From assembly GCA_011754535.1 (NCBI GenBank), contig JAAQVN010000001.1:3968001-4032000 (forward strand): a stretch of 64,000 nt of DNA, given 5' to 3'. The first letter of the stretch is position 1. The number at the start of each line of letters is the position of its first letter. The notes under the pieces are model-generated. The model ran no database searches and had not been told where the DNA came from. It saw only the letters and a list, made by a program, of their open reading frames with translations. Origin of the DNA: Enterobacter asburiae (GTDB taxonomy: Bacteria; Pseudomonadota; Gammaproteobacteria; Enterobacterales; Enterobacteriaceae). The translations under genes and the position numbers were made by a program. This document shows positions 8,265 to 22,944 of this stretch, piece by piece.

Positions 8265-9363
8265 TCATAACCCTGCTTTCAAACTTGCTTCGATAAATTG
8301 GTCCAGGCTGCCGTCCAGCACCGCCTGCGTGTTGCGGGTTTCAACCCCGGTACGCAGGTCTTTGATGCGGGAGTCATCAAGGACGTAAGAACGGATCTGG
8401 CTGCCCCAACCGATGTCGGACTTGTTATCTTCCATCGCCTGTTTCTCAGCATTTTTCTTCTGCATCTCCAGCTCATAAAGCTTCGCTTTCATCTGCTTCA
8501 TGGCCTGGTCTTTGTTCTTATGCTGGGAACGGTCGTTCTGGCACTGTGTTACCAGCCCGGTTGGAATGTGGGTAATACGCACCGCAGATTCCGTACGGTT
8601 AACGTGCTGACCACCCGCGCCGGAAGCACGGTAAACGTCAATACGCAGGTCCGCCGGGTTAATTTCGATATCAATATCTTCGTCAACTTCCGGGTAAACA
8701 AACGCGGAGCTGAAGGAGGTATGACGACGGCCACCGGAGTCAAACGGACTCTTACGCACCAGGCGATGAACGCCGGTTTCGGTACGCAGCCAGCCGTAGG
8801 CGTAATCGCCAATGATCTTGATGGTGACGGATTTAATACCGGCCACTTCACCTTCAGACTCTTCGATAATTTCGGTTTTGAAGCCGCGCGCCTCTGCCCA
8901 ACGCAGGTACATACGCGTCAGCATGCTGGCCCAGTCCTGTGCTTCGGTACCGCCAGACCCTGCCTGAATATCGAGATAGCAGTCAGCGCTGTCGTATTCG
9001 CCGGAGAACATGCGACGGAATTCCAGCTGCGCCAGCTTCTCTTCCAGTACGTCGAGTTCTGCCACGGCTTCGTTAAAGGTCTCTTCGTCGTCGGCTTCGA
9101 CGGCCAGCTCCAGCAAACCGGAAACGTCTTCCAGCCCCTGGGCCATTTGATCCAGCGTATCTACGATAGCTTCGAGAGAGGAACGCTCTTTCCCCAGCGC
9201 CTGTGCGCGTTCAGGTTCGTTCCAGACGTCCGGCTGTTCCAGCTCGGCGTTTACTTCTTCAAGACGCTCTTTCTTGGCATCGTAGTCAAAGATACCCCCT
9301 AAGAACGTCGGAGCGCTCCGTGAGGTCCTGAATACGGTTTTTTACCGGATTAATTTCAAACAT
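8265..9363 (-). CDS. prfB: Peptide chain release factor 2, with programmed +1 frameshift
   Basis: Recognises UGA and UAA stop codons and releases the peptide. The start at 9363 opens a 25-codon reading frame ending at an in-frame TGA (9288-9286). The slip site is CTT TGA C, preceded by the Shine-Dalgarno-like AGGGGG three nucleotides earlier. Skipping one base (T at 9288) continues in the frame ending at 8265 and gives 365 residues, the usual RF2 length. The stop-reading SPF motif ([11 protein letters not shown]) and the catalytic GGQ ([10 protein letters not shown]) are present. The residue four before GGQ is Ala, as in most bacteria, rather than the Thr246 of E. coli K-12. Low RF2 allows the slip, giving autoregulation. 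Confidence 0.97.
9281..9302 (-). promoter_or_regulatory. prfB recoding site (+1 frameshift signal)
   Basis: On the minus strand it reads CTTAGGGGGTATCTTTGAC: an internal Shine-Dalgarno-like hexamer, a three-base spacer, the slippery CTT codon and the in-frame TGA followed by C, a poor termination context. All elements of the classical RF2 autoregulatory site are intact. Confidence 0.96.
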
Positions 9364-9453
9364 GGTCTGTTTTCTTTTATGGACTTGTCAAAATGCGGTG
9401 ATAAGAGCGGGATTGTACCGAATCCACGCCCTTTTTTATAGAGATTACTGCCG

Positions 9454-11187
9454 CTAAATTGGCCAGATATTGTCGATGATGATCTGAAGGGTGCGGTTAC
9501 CGCGAAACTCGTTGATATCCAGTTTGTACGCCAGTTCTACCTCGCGCACGCCGTTGTCCGGCCAGATAGAGGTATCAACGTTGAAAGCAATGCCGTCCAG
9601 CAGCGGTCCGCCGCCCACGGGCTCGACCATCACTTTCAGGTGACGTTCGCCGACGATACGCTGCTGCAGCAGGCGGAATCGCCCGTCGAACAGCGGTTCC
9701 GGGAACATCTGCCCCCATGGACCGGCATCGCGCAGCATCTGCGCCACGTCCATCGTCATTTCGGAGACAGACAGCTCACCGTCAGAGACCACCTCTCCCT
9801 GCAGAAGCGCCGGGTCAATCCACTCGGTGACCAGCTCGCCAAACAGGCGCTGGAACTCGTCGAATTTCGCCTCATCCAGCGACAAGCCAGCCGCCATCGC
9901 GTGGCCGCCGAACTTGATCATCAGACCCGGGTATAGCGTATCCAGACGCTCAAGCGCATCGCGCATGTGCAGCCCCTGAATCGAACGGCCAGAGCCTTTC
10001 AACGTGCCGTCGCCCGCGGGTGCAAACGCAATCACCGGGCGGTGGAAGCGCTCTTTAATGCGCGACGCCAGAATGCCAACCACGCCCTGATGCCACTCAG
10101 GATGGTACATCGCCAGCCCGCCCGGCAGCGTATCGCCGCTGCGTTCGAGCTTTTCGCACAGGGTCAGCGCTTCGGCCTGCATCCCCTGCTCAATCTCTTT
10201 ACGGGTCTGGTTCAGGGCGTCCAGTTCGTTGGCCAGTACGCGCGCTTCGCCAATGTTGTCGCACAACAGCAGCGCCACGCCGACCGACATATCGTCCAGC
10301 CTGCCGGCAGCATTCAGACGCGGCCCGAGGGCAAAGCCCAGGTCGCTTGCCGCCAGCTTGAGCGGATCGCGGTTGGCAATCTCCAGCAGCGCCTTAATCC
10401 CGGGGCGGCACTTGCCCGCACGAATGCGGCTTAAGCCCTGCCAGGTCAAAATGCGGTTATTGGCATCAAGAGGCACCACGTCCGCGACGGTGCCCAGCGC
10501 CACCAGGTCAAGGTATTCGGCCAGGTTTGGTATGGCAATACCGCGGGATTCGAACCAGCCCTTATCACGCAGCAGGGTCCGTAACGCCAGCATCAGATAA
10601 AACGCCACCCCCACGCCGGCGAGAGATTTCGATGGAAAATCGCAGTCGCGCAGGTTGGGGTTAATAATCGCTTCCGCTGCGGGGAGCGTATCGCCGGGCA
10701 GGTGGTGATCGGTGACCAGCACCGGGATCCCCAAAGCGTGAGCATGATCGACGCCCGCATGGGAGGAGATCCCGTTGTCTACGGTCATGATCATCTGCGC
10801 ACCGCGGGCGTGGGCCTGATCGACAACTTCCGGGCTGAGGCCATAGCCGTCTTCAAAGCGGTTCGGCACCAGATACGTGACGTTATCGCAGCCCAGCGCG
10901 CGCAGGCTGAGCACGCTCAGCGCGGTGCTGGTTGCGCCGTCGGCGTCGAAATCCCCGACCACTACAATGCGCGTTCCCTCGCGAAGCGCGTTGTAGAGCA
11001 TTTCGGTAGCTTTCTCGATACCGTTCAGCTGCTGCCATGGCAACATCCCTTTCACGCTGCGCTCAAGATCCTCAGCGCGACGCACGCCGCGGCTGGCGTA
11101 GAGGCGCTTCAGCAGCGCCGGGAGATCGTCCGGCAAATCAACGGGTTCAACCGCCTCGCGGCGGCGCAATTTGATGGGGGCTTTCAC
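9454..11187 (-). CDS. recJ: Single-stranded-DNA 5'-3' exonuclease RecJ
   Basis: Degrades single-stranded DNA 5' to 3' in recombination and mismatch repair. 577 residues, matching E. coli. DHH-superfamily motifs appear in order: VVVGDFDADGAT (motif I), MTVDNGISSH (II), LVTDHHLPG (III, DHH) and LVALGTVADVVPL (IV). DHHA1 elements (GSGRSIQG, FGGHAMAAG) follow, then a C-terminal OB-like domain. It starts 5 bp after dsbC, so the two are probably translated from one message; prfB follows after 90 bp. Confidence 0.97.
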   Translation of the reverse strand: MKAPIKLRRREAVEPVDLPDDLPALLKRLYASRGVRRAEDLERSVKGMLPWQQLNGIEKATEMLYNALREGTRIVVVGDFDADGATSTALSVLSLRALGCDNVTYLVPNRFEDGYGLSPEVVDQAHARGAQMIMTVDNGISSHAGVDHAHALGIPVLVTDHHLPGDTLPAAEAIINPNLRDCDFPSKSLAGVGVAFYLMLALRTLLRDKGWFESRGIAIPNLAEYLDLVALGTVADVVPLDANNRILTWQGLSRIRAGKCRPGIKALLEIANRDPLKLAASDLGFALGPRLNAAGRLDDMSVGVALLLCDNIGEARVLANELDALNQTRKEIEQGMQAEALTLCEKLERSGDTLPGGLAMYHPEWHQGVVGILASRIKERFHRPVIAFAPAGDGTLKGSGRSIQGLHMRDALERLDTLYPGLMIKFGGHAMAAGLSLDEAKFDEFQRLFGELVTEWIDPALLQGEVVSDGELSVSEMTMDVAQMLRDAGPWGQMFPEPLFDGRFRLLQQRIVGERHLKVMVEPVGGGPLLDGIAFNVDTSIWPDNGVREVELAYKLDINEFRGNRTLQIIIDNIWPI

Positions 11188-11192
11188 GCGAA

Positions 11193-11906
11193 TTATTTAC
11201 CACCAAACTGTTTCTGGTGCGCGTCGAGGAACTCTTTCATCTCTTTTGGTCCCTGATAACCCGGAACAACATAGCCGTTACTCAGGACAATCGCTGGCGT
11301 ACCGCTCACGCCAAACTGCACGCCCAGCGCGTAGTGGTTAGCAATGTCGATGTCGCAGGAGGCAGGCTTAATGCCTTTGCCGTTCATTGCGTCATCAAAC
11401 GCTTTGTTGCGGTCTTTCGCACACCAGATCGCCTTCATGTCCTGTTCAGGCTGGCTCTGCACGCCCGCGCGCGGGAAGGCCAGATAGCGCACGGTAATGC
11501 CCAGCGCGTTGTAGTCTTTCATCTGTTCATGCAGCTTGTGGCAGTAGCCGCAGGTGATGTCGGTGAAGACGGTAATCACGTGTTTTTCCTGCGCCGCCTT
11601 ATAGACGATCATCTCTTTTTCGAGCGCATTAAGGTTTTTCATCAGCAGCTGGTTGGTGACGTTCACCGGCTGCGCGCCGCTCACGTCGTACAGCGGCCCC
11701 TGAATGAAGTGTTTGCCGTCTTCGGTGACGTACAGCACGCCGCTGTTGGTCAGTACCGTTTTCATGCCGGCAACCGGCGCAGGCTGGATGTCGCTGCTGG
11801 TGACGCCAAGCTTAGCCAGAGACTGTTTGATAGCGGCGTCGTCCGCATGGGCGAAGCCGGTAAATGAGGCTGCCAGCAGGGTGAGCAGCGCGAAAGACTT
11901 TTTCAT
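11193..11906 (-). CDS. dsbC: Periplasmic disulfide isomerase DsbC
   Basis: Rearranges wrong disulfides in periplasmic proteins and is kept reduced by DsbD. 237 residues from 11906; this start gives a textbook signal peptide (MKKSFALLTLLAA...AHA, then DDAAIKQ), whereas an upstream in-frame start adds 28 residues that do not fit. The N-terminal dimerisation domain is followed by a thioredoxin-fold domain with active site CGYC in TDITCGYCHKL and the cis-Pro loop GVSGTPAIV. A second conserved Cys pair (IWCAKD, PASCDID) is present. It lies in the xerD-dsbC-recJ unit. Confidence 0.97.
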   Translation of the reverse strand: MKKSFALLTLLAASFTGFAHADDAAIKQSLAKLGVTSSDIQPAPVAGMKTVLTNSGVLYVTEDGKHFIQGPLYDVSGAQPVNVTNQLLMKNLNALEKEMIVYKAAQEKHVITVFTDITCGYCHKLHEQMKDYNALGITVRYLAFPRAGVQSQPEQDMKAIWCAKDRNKAFDDAMNGKGIKPASCDIDIANHYALGVQFGVSGTPAIVLSNGYVVPGYQGPKEMKEFLDAHQKQFGGK

Positions 11907-11934
11907 ATGTGATCCTGTTACAATTTGTCGGCAC

Positions 11935-12831
11935 TCACGCACGAGGGTGGTGCTGTTGGTGTAGCTGCCGCAGGCGTTCCGTCGCGACATGGGTGTAAAT
12001 TTGCGTCGTTGAAAGATCGCTGTGTCCCAGCAGCATCTGCACCACGCGTAAATCTGCGCCGTGGTTTAACAAATGCGTCGCGAAGGCGTGACGCAATACG
12101 TGCGGCGAGAGCTTTTCACTGTCGATACCCGCCAGTGTGGCGTAATGCTTGATGCGATGCCAGAACGTTTGCCGCGTCATCTGCTGCGCGCGCTGGCTCG
12201 GAAACAGGACGTCGATAGACACGCCATTAAGCAACCACGGACGGCCATGCTCAAGGTACGTCTCCAGCCAGTAAACCGCCTCTTCACCCAGCGGCACCAG
12301 CCTCTCCTTGTTTCCTTTACCGATGACGCGCACCACTCCCTGACGCAGGCTGATGTCGCTCATCGTCAGGCCAACCAGTTCCGAAACGCGCAAGCCGGTA
12401 GCATACAATAACTCAAGCATGGCTTTATCGCGTAACTCCAGCGGCAGGTCAACAGCAGGTGACTGTAATAATCTCTCAACTTGTGCTTCGCTGAGATCTT
12501 TCGGCAGCCGCTGCGGGAGTTTCGGGGACGCCAGCAGCGCGCTGGGATCGTCCCCGCGAATCTTCTCGCGGTAGAGATGCTGGAAAAGCCGACGCATTGC
12601 GCTGAGCAAGCGTGCAGAGCTGGTGGCTTTGTAACCCCCTTCTACACGTTCAGCGAGCAGCGCCTGCAGGTCGTCGCTTTGCGCGCTTGCAAGCGATAGC
12701 TCCCGACGCGCCAGCCACTCCACCAGCATGGAGAGATCGCGCCGGTAGGCACTGAGGGTATTCTCAGCCAGATTTTTCTCCAGCCACAGCGCGTCGAGAA
12801 ACTGTTCAACGAGTGTGAGATCCTTTTCCAC
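11935..12831 (-). CDS. xerD: Tyrosine recombinase XerD
   Basis: With XerC it resolves chromosome dimers at dif under FtsK control. 298 residues, as in E. coli. An N-terminal SAM-like core-binding domain precedes the catalytic domain, whose residues are all visible: Arg148 (YATGLRVSEL), Lys172 (GKGNKERLVPLG), His244 and Arg247 (SPHVLRHAFATH), His270 (LLGHSDLSTT) and the nucleophile Tyr279 (QIYTHV). It is first of the xerD-dsbC-recJ-prfB-lysS series and divergent from fldB. Confidence 0.97.
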   Translation of the reverse strand: MEKDLTLVEQFLDALWLEKNLAENTLSAYRRDLSMLVEWLARRELSLASAQSDDLQALLAERVEGGYKATSSARLLSAMRRLFQHLYREKIRGDDPSALLASPKLPQRLPKDLSEAQVERLLQSPAVDLPLELRDKAMLELLYATGLRVSELVGLTMSDISLRQGVVRVIGKGNKERLVPLGEEAVYWLETYLEHGRPWLLNGVSIDVLFPSQRAQQMTRQTFWHRIKHYATLAGIDSEKLSPHVLRHAFATHLLNHGADLRVVQMLLGHSDLSTTQIYTHVATERLRQLHQQHHPRA

Positions 12832-12932
12832 ATCAGCCCCTTTGATTTTGCAGTCAGGCCATTATGCCTGATTGCGACCGGTTTCTGGTACACTACGCGC
12901 AATGTCAAAGCATGAATTGAGATAGTTACGCG

Positions 12933-13454
12933 ATGAATATTGGTCTGTTCTATGGTTCCAGCACCTGCTACACCGAGATGGCGGCAGAGAAAATTCGCGA
13001 CATCATTGGCCCGGAACTGGTGACGTTGCATAACCTGAAAGATGACGCGGTCGCGCTGATGGAACAGTACGATGTGCTGATCCTCGGCATCCCAACCTGG
13101 GATTTTGGGGAGATACAGGAAGACTGGGAAGCCATCTGGGATCAGCTCGATTCAGTCAATTTCGACGGTAAAATTATTGCGATGTACGGCATGGGTGACC
13201 AGTTGGGCTACGGCGAATGGTTCCTGGACGCACTCGGCATGCTGCACGACAAGCTGGCACCAAAAGGGGCGACGTTTATCGGCTACTGGCCAACCGAAGG
13301 GTATGAATTCACCAGTAAAAAACCGATTATTGCCGACGGCGAGCTGTTTGTTGGGCTCGCGCTGGATGAAACCAATCAGTACGATCTCAGCGACGAGCGC
13401 CTGCAGACCTGGTGCGAGCAGATCCTCGGCGAAATGGCAGAAAAATTTAGCTAA
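12933..13454 (+). CDS. fldB: Flavodoxin 2
   Basis: FMN electron carrier of the long-chain flavodoxin type, 173 residues as in E. coli. The phosphate-binding loop of FMN is visible as [15 protein letters not shown] at the N terminus; isoalloxazine contacts come from [12 protein letters not shown] and from [15 protein letters not shown]. Genome position next to xerD identifies FldB rather than FldA. Convergent with cptA, separated by only 6 bp. Confidence 0.96.
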   Translation: MNIGLFYGSSTCYTEMAAEKIRDIIGPELVTLHNLKDDAVALMEQYDVLILGIPTWDFGEIQEDWEAIWDQLDSVNFDGKIIAMYGMGDQLGYGEWFLDALGMLHDKLAPKGATFIGYWPTEGYEFTSKKPIIADGELFVGLALDETNQYDLSDERLQTWCEQILGEMAEKFS

Positions 13455-13460
13455 CGCCCC

Positions 13461-13871
13461 CTACTCCTGCGTCGGCTGTTGCAGCAACATCCGGCGCAGA
13501 TCCCGCCATTCTGACGCGTCCATGCTGTCAGCCGCCAGCCACAGGTGCTGGCAACGTCCGCCATCAACCTTGCGTAACCGTAACATCATCCCGGAGTTGA
13601 GCATCCAGGGCATACCAAGAATATCCCACTCTTTTCCCTGCCAGCGCAGGCGGGAGTCCATCAGTAACTTGATTTCCCCCTGGCGCGCATTAATGCGACG
13701 CTGGCTGCGTACGCTGTCAAAAACGACAAACGACAGCAACAGCAGCCACAGCGGCGTATAGCTCAGGGGCCACGGCATCAGCAACACGATGGCCGCAACC
13801 AGGCCGTGGAGCAATAAAGACATCCACTGCGAGCGCCACGAGACGCGAAGATCAGATTGCCACAGGACCAC
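13461..13871 (-). CDS. cptA: YgfX/CptA, inner-membrane protein partnered with SdhE
   Basis: 136 residues with two adjacent membrane helices near the N terminus (about 18-35 and 38-52) and a cytoplasmic C-terminal half. In E. coli this family has been called the toxin of the CptAB pair and, separately, a partner of SdhE in other physiology, so the toxin role is disputed. Its start overlaps the end of sdhE by 20 bp, implying translational coupling. Confidence 0.92.
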   Translation of the reverse strand: MVLWQSDLRVSWRSQWMSLLLHGLVAAIVLLMPWPLSYTPLWLLLLSFVVFDSVRSQRRINARQGEIKLLMDSRLRWQGKEWDILGMPWMLNSGMMLRLRKVDGGRCQHLWLAADSMDASEWRDLRRMLLQQPTQE

Positions 13872-14118
13872 GTTCCCGATTCCGTGTTTGAATTAATTGC
13901 ACCATCCGTTGCAACTCGGTGTCGGCGGGTTTGCCGTGGTTCATCAGCCAGTTGAATAAATCCGGATCGTCAGACTCAAGCAACCGAACAAACAGACGCT
14001 TATCATCATCGCTTAAGCTGTCGTACTCATATTCGAAGAAAGGCATGATGGAAATATCAAGTTCACGCATGCCGCGACGGCATGCCCAGTGAATACGGGC
14101 CTTGTTGTTAATATCCAT
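13852..14118 (-). CDS. sdhE: SdhE, FAD assembly factor for succinate dehydrogenase
   Basis: 88-residue soluble helical protein that promotes covalent FAD attachment to SdhA and FrdA. The conserved RGxxE motif is visible as [14 protein letters not shown], followed by the acidic [14 protein letters not shown] and [11 protein letters not shown] segments. Formerly YgfY/CptB. It forms an overlapping two-gene operon with cptA and is divergent from ygfZ, another cofactor-handling gene. Confidence 0.95.
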   Translation of the reverse strand: MDINNKARIHWACRRGMRELDISIMPFFEYEYDSLSDDDKRLFVRLLESDDPDLFNWLMNHGKPADTELQRMVQLIQTRNRERGPVAI

Positions 14119-14412
14119 GTTCAGTTTCCTGCATTACGTTTGGCACAGTCGGTACCCCGTTCTCTGTTCTTAATTTCTTTACGGGGACACCAGCTAGTGT
14201 AACGTGTTTTTGACCGTTTCATTACTGGAATATTGCGATTGACGAGCTGGCTTCCAGAATATTCCCTACAAAGACAGCGGATTACACTATTTTGCTTAGC
14301 GCTACGCATAACCGGTTTATGGCACAAATGGTCTGCTGAAAGCGCTTGCAATGCCTGCAGGCTCTTTTACCATTAGGCATTATCAAAGCGTTAAGCAATT
14401 CAGGATATCGTT

Positions 14413-15393
14413 ATGGCATTTACACCATTTTCTCCTCGCCAGCCCGCCGCCTCTGCGCGTCTGCCGCTGACGCTTATTTCTCTTGATGACTGGGCGCTGG
14501 CTACCCTCTCCGGCGCTGACGCCGAAAAATACCTGCAGGGTCAGGTCACTGCGGATGTCGCGCAGATGACTGAACACCAGCATCTGCTGGCCGCGCACTG
14601 CGATCCTAAAGGCAAAATGTGGAGCAACCTGCGTCTGTTCCGCCGTCAGGATGGGTTTGCCTTTATCGAACGCCGCAGCCTGCGTGATGCGCAGCTCAAA
14701 GAGCTGAAAAAATACGCAGTCTTTTCCAAAGTCACCATCGCCCCGGACGACGAACATGTTCTGCTGGGCGTGGCGGGCTTCCAGGCGCGTGCAGCGCTGA
14801 AAAACCTGTTTGCAGAACTGCCGGATGCAGAAAAACAGGTGGTCAGCGAGGGCGCGACCTCCATTCTGTGGTTTGAACACCCGGCAGAGCGCTTCCTGTT
14901 AGTCACGGATGCCGCAACCGCCGAACGCGTGACCGATGCGCTGCGCGGCGAAGCGCAGCTCAACAACAGCCAGCAGTGGCTGGCGCTGAACATCGAAGCG
15001 GGTCTGCCGGTAATTGACGCAGCCAACAGCGCGCAGTTTATTCCTCAGGCAACTAACCTGCAGGCGCTGGGGGGCATCAGCTTTAAAAAAGGCTGCTACA
15101 CCGGTCAGGAGATGGTGGCGCGTGCAAAATTCCGTGGGGCAAACAAACGCGCGCTGTGGACACTGGCGGGCCATGCCAGCCGCGTACCGGAAGCGGGTGA
15201 AGACTTAGAACTGAAGATGGGCGATAACTGGCGCCGCACCGGCACCGTGTTAGCTGCCGTACAGCTGGACGATGGCCGTCTTTTGGTTCAAGCCGTCATG
15301 AACAACGACATGGAAGCCGACAGCGTGTTCCGCGTGCGCGACGACGCCAATACGTTGAGTATTGAGCCGCTGCCGTATTCACTGGAAGAGTAA
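14413..15393 (+). CDS. ygfZ: YgfZ, folate-dependent iron-sulfur cluster protein
   Basis: 326 residues, as in E. coli. Related in fold to the glycine-cleavage T protein; it binds folate and supports Fe-S enzymes such as MiaB. The signature K-G-C-Y-T-G-Q-E is intact with the functional Cys228 ([12 protein letters not shown]). It is divergent from sdhE with a 294-bp promoter region between; convergent with yqfA, with a palindromic repeat in the gap. Confidence 0.96.
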   Translation: MAFTPFSPRQPAASARLPLTLISLDDWALATLSGADAEKYLQGQVTADVAQMTEHQHLLAAHCDPKGKMWSNLRLFRRQDGFAFIERRSLRDAQLKELKKYAVFSKVTIAPDDEHVLLGVAGFQARAALKNLFAELPDAEKQVVSEGATSILWFEHPAERFLLVTDAATAERVTDALRGEAQLNNSQQWLALNIEAGLPVIDAANSAQFIPQATNLQALGGISFKKGCYTGQEMVARAKFRGANKRALWTLAGHASRVPEAGEDLELKMGDNWRRTGTVLAAVQLDDGRLLVQAVMNNDMEADSVFRVRDDANTLSIEPLPYSLEE

Positions 15394-15410
15394 TCGTCGA
15401 CAGGTGTCCT

Positions 15411-15443
15411 CCCTCTCCCTGTGGGAGAGGGCCGGGGTGAGGG
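15411..15443 (+). repeat. CCCTCTCCC palindromic repeat, copy 1
   Basis: A 9-bp stem CCCTCTCCC/GGGAGAGGG with a three-base loop, then the asymmetric tail CCGGGGTGAGGG. It sits between convergent ygfZ and yqfA. One of nine copies in the window; orientation is given by the tail. Confidence 0.85.
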
Positions 15444-15467
15444 CCACCGCCCGCACGGAGGAAAAAA

Positions 15468-16154
<687 letters not shown>

Positions 16155-16386
16155 TTATTCATCGCATGACTATGCTAACTGAGAATGATTCCAGTGAACA
16201 CCTGTTAGCTAAAATAATTTTAACGTAAATTTTTATAATAAAAATCAAAAACATAAACAAACAATTCACCTGACATTTGTTCACATAAAAATTTAAGCGT
16301 TACTAATCAATGGCATAAAATTGGCCCGTGCCGTCTGGCTGCATGTTATGATGGATAAATGAGGTCTGAATGAGAGTTTTGCCACA

Positions 16387-17124
16387 GTGAGTATGTTCAC
16401 CCACTCCGCCATTGCCAGTCTCAATAACCTGGAGATGATGGTCTACAACTATGTCATCAAAAATCGAGACAAAGTGATGTATATGACCATCCGCGAGCTG
16501 GCGGATGCGGCCGGCGTCTCAACCACCACCATCCTGCGCTTTTGCCGCAAGCTCAACTGCGAAGGATATTCGGAATTTCGCGTGCGCTTTAAGCTCTATC
16601 TTGAGCAGAATGAGCCCCAGCAGGCGAATTTCGGTGCCAGCGAAATTATCAGCTTCTTTAAAAGCGTGAATAATGAAGAGTTCGACGCGTTATTAAATGA
16701 CGCGGTAAATATCATCCTCTCTTCAGAGCGCATTATTTTTGTCGGGGCGGGCACGTCAGGCTCACTGGCGAAATATGGCGCACGTTTCTTTTCGAATATT
16801 GGTAAATTCAGTAATCATATTGATGACCCTTATTTCCCGGTCACCAATGATATGGCGAAAAATGCGCTGGCCATTGTGCTCTCCGTCTCGGGCGAAACCG
16901 AGGAGATACTGCGCTTCGCCAGCCAGTTCAGCCTGCATCACTGTAAGGTGCTCTCCATCACCAGCCATGAGCACTCTCGCCTGGCAAAACTGGCGGACTT
17001 TAATCTCTCCTGGCACGTTCCCCAGACGCGAATTGGCGGCGTCTACGATATCACCACGCAAATCCCCGTCATCTATATTCTGGAATCCCTCGGACGCAAG
17101 CTGGCGAAGAAACTGACGGAATAA
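16387..17124 (+). CDS. RpiR/MurR-family regulator with SIS domain, probable bglA regulator
   Basis: 245 residues from a GTG start at 16387; an ATG two codons on (16393) is an equally possible start. The N-terminal HTH_6 domain (about 20-75: MTIRELADAAGVSTTTILRF) is followed by a SIS sugar-phosphate-binding domain (about 100-235: IFVGAGTSGSLAKYGARFF and VLSVSGETEEI). Members sense phosphosugars. It is directly upstream of bglA in the same direction, 116 bp away, so it likely responds to a phosphorylated beta-glucoside or its product. Confidence 0.88.
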   Translation: MSMFTHSAIASLNNLEMMVYNYVIKNRDKVMYMTIRELADAAGVSTTTILRFCRKLNCEGYSEFRVRFKLYLEQNEPQQANFGASEIISFFKSVNNEEFDALLNDAVNIILSSERIIFVGAGTSGSLAKYGARFFSNIGKFSNHIDDPYFPVTNDMAKNALAIVLSVSGETEEILRFASQFSLHHCKVLSITSHEHSRLAKLADFNLSWHVPQTRIGGVYDITTQIPVIYILESLGRKLAKKLTE

Positions 17125-17147
17125 AACACCCTGTTTTTTTGATGTGA

Positions 17148-18674
<1,527 letters not shown>

Positions 18675-18683
18675 CGCAGTGAT

Positions 18684-18720
18684 CCCCTCTCCCCTTTGGG
18701 GAGAGGGTTAGGGTGAGGGG
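18684..18720 (+). repeat. CCCTCTCCC palindromic repeat, copy 2
   Basis: Eleven-base arms CCCCTCTCCCC and GGGGAGAGGGT-type around TTT, then tail TTAGGGTGAGGGG. It fills the gap between the stops of convergent bglA and ygfF. Confidence 0.85.
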
Positions 18721-18721
18721 T

Positions 18722-19465
18722 TTATTTCCCACCCGCTAACTCGATAAAACTACCCGTTACGTACGACGCCTTCTCGCTCAGCAGCCAGACAATCGCCTGG
18801 GCCACCTCTTCCGGCTGGCCGCCGCGCTGCATCGGCAGCAGCGATTTCACCCGATCCACCCGCCCCGGCTCCCCGCCGGATGCGTGAATATCAGTATAGA
18901 TAAGCCCGGGCCGCACGCAATTCACGCGGATACCCTGTGCCGCCACCTCCAGCGATAGCCCGGTTGTCAGCGAATCCACCGCCCCCTTGGACGCGGCATA
19001 ATCCACATATTCACCCGGCGCGCCCAGACGCGATGCCGCGGAAGAGACGTTCACTATCGCCCCACCCTTGCCGCCATGTTTGAAGGACATGCGTTTTACC
19101 GCTTCCCGACAGCAGAGAAAGTAGCCCGTGACGTTGGTCGCAAGGACGCGGTTAATGCGCTCAGCGGAGAGATTCTCGATAGTGGATTGCTCAAACAGAA
19201 TGCCCGCATTATTGACCAGCGCACGAAGCGGCTCGCCTTCACGATCGAGGCTGTCAAACATCGCCAGCACCTGAGCTTCGTCGCTGATGTCCGCACGCAC
19301 GGCAAACGCTTTACCGCCCGCCTCAACGATCTGGTTGATCACGTCCGTCGCGGCTTTAATGTTGTGGTGATAGTTTACCGCCACGGTGTAGCCTTCACGT
19401 GCCAGCTGCAGCGCGGTGGCTTTCCCAATGCCCCGGCTCGCGCCGGTGACCAGTGCAATTGCCAT
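18722..19465 (-). CDS. ygfF: YgfF, SDR-family NAD(P) oxidoreductase
   Basis: 247 residues, close to E. coli YgfF. Classical short-chain dehydrogenase: cofactor loop TGASRGIGKAT, NNAGIL, catalytic Ser in VNVSSAASR and YxxxK in YVDYAASKGA. The substrate is unknown; sequences of this group resemble glucose or 3-ketoacyl reductases. It lies downstream of gcvP in the same direction, separated by a REP element. Confidence 0.93.
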   Translation of the reverse strand: MAIALVTGASRGIGKATALQLAREGYTVAVNYHHNIKAATDVINQIVEAGGKAFAVRADISDEAQVLAMFDSLDREGEPLRALVNNAGILFEQSTIENLSAERINRVLATNVTGYFLCCREAVKRMSFKHGGKGGAIVNVSSAASRLGAPGEYVDYAASKGAVDSLTTGLSLEVAAQGIRVNCVRPGLIYTDIHASGGEPGRVDRVKSLLPMQRGGQPEEVAQAIVWLLSEKASYVTGSFIELAGGK

Positions 19466-19488
19466 TCACAACCTCCAGATAAAAAAAA

Positions 19489-19519
19489 GCCGGGTGGCGC
19501 TTACGCTTACCCGGCCTAC
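19489..19519. repeat. REP element (GCCGGGTGGCGC type), copy 1
   Basis: Imperfect palindrome GCCGGGTGGCGC ... CTTACCCGGCCTAC, the enterobacterial REP pattern, between gcvP and ygfF. An A-run precedes it, so on the minus strand it may also help end the gcv transcript. Confidence 0.85.
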
Positions 19520-19533
19520 AGTATGGCAAATAA

Positions 19534-22407
<2,874 letters not shown>

Positions 22408-22444
22408 GAGCGATGGTTCCTGAAACGTGCAGTGAATTTAAGTT

Positions 22445-22521
22445 CCCTCTCCCTCTGGGAGAGGGTTAGGGTGAGGGGAAGACTGGCACCCTCACCCCTG
22501 CCCTCTCCCAGAGGGAGAGGG
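22445..22521. repeat. CCCTCTCCC palindromic repeats, copies 3 and 4, in inverted pair
   Basis: Copy 3 (22445-22478, tail TTAGGGTGAGGGG) and copy 4 (22489-22521, opposite orientation) face each other across about 10 bp. Each forms its own hairpin and together they can form one long hairpin in the gcvH-gcvP message. Confidence 0.85.
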
Positions 22522-22531
22522 GGATAAACAA

Positions 22532-22921
22532 TTACTCGTCTTCTAACAATGCTTCGTACGCGGTCGCATCCAGCAGCGCGGCAACCTGAGATTCGTCGCT
22601 GGCTTTGATCTTGAAGATCCAGCCGCCTTCATACGGCTCGCTGTTCACCAGCTCTGGCGAATCACTCAGCGCGTCGTTGACGGCAACGATTTCGCCGCTC
22701 ACAGGAGCGTAGATGTCAGATGCCGCTTTTACGGACTCCGCCACGGCGCAGTCGTCGCCCGCGCTAACGGTCGTGCCCACGTCAGGCAGGTCAACAAACA
22801 CCATGTCGCCCAGCAGCTCTTGCGCGTGCTCAGTGATCCCTACGGTGTAAGTGCCGTCCGCCTCTTTGCGCAGCCACTCGTGTTCTTTGCTGTATTTCAG
22901 TTCTGCTGGCACATTGCTCAT
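22532..22921 (-). CDS. gcvH: Glycine cleavage system H protein
   Basis: Lipoyl carrier that shuttles the aminomethyl group between P, T and L proteins. 129 residues as in E. coli, with the lipoylated Lys65 in [19 protein letters not shown]. It is 23 bp downstream of gcvT and preceded by a good GGAGAA ribosome site. Confidence 0.98.
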   Translation of the reverse strand: MSNVPAELKYSKEHEWLRKEADGTYTVGITEHAQELLGDMVFVDLPDVGTTVSAGDDCAVAESVKAASDIYAPVSGEIVAVNDALSDSPELVNSEPYEGGWIFKIKASDESQVAALLDATAYEALLEDE

Positions 22922-22944
22922 TGAAGTTCTCCTGATAAAAATGA

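Noticed and set aside
13461..14118. cptA-sdhE as a toxin-antitoxin pair
   Set aside because: SdhE is well supported as a flavinylation factor, and the toxin role of YgfX is disputed; not reported as a defence or TA system.
14121..14351. 76-aa minus-strand frame between sdhE and ygfZ
   Set aside because: Lies in the divergent promoter region and has unusual Cys/Arg-rich composition without a ribosome site.
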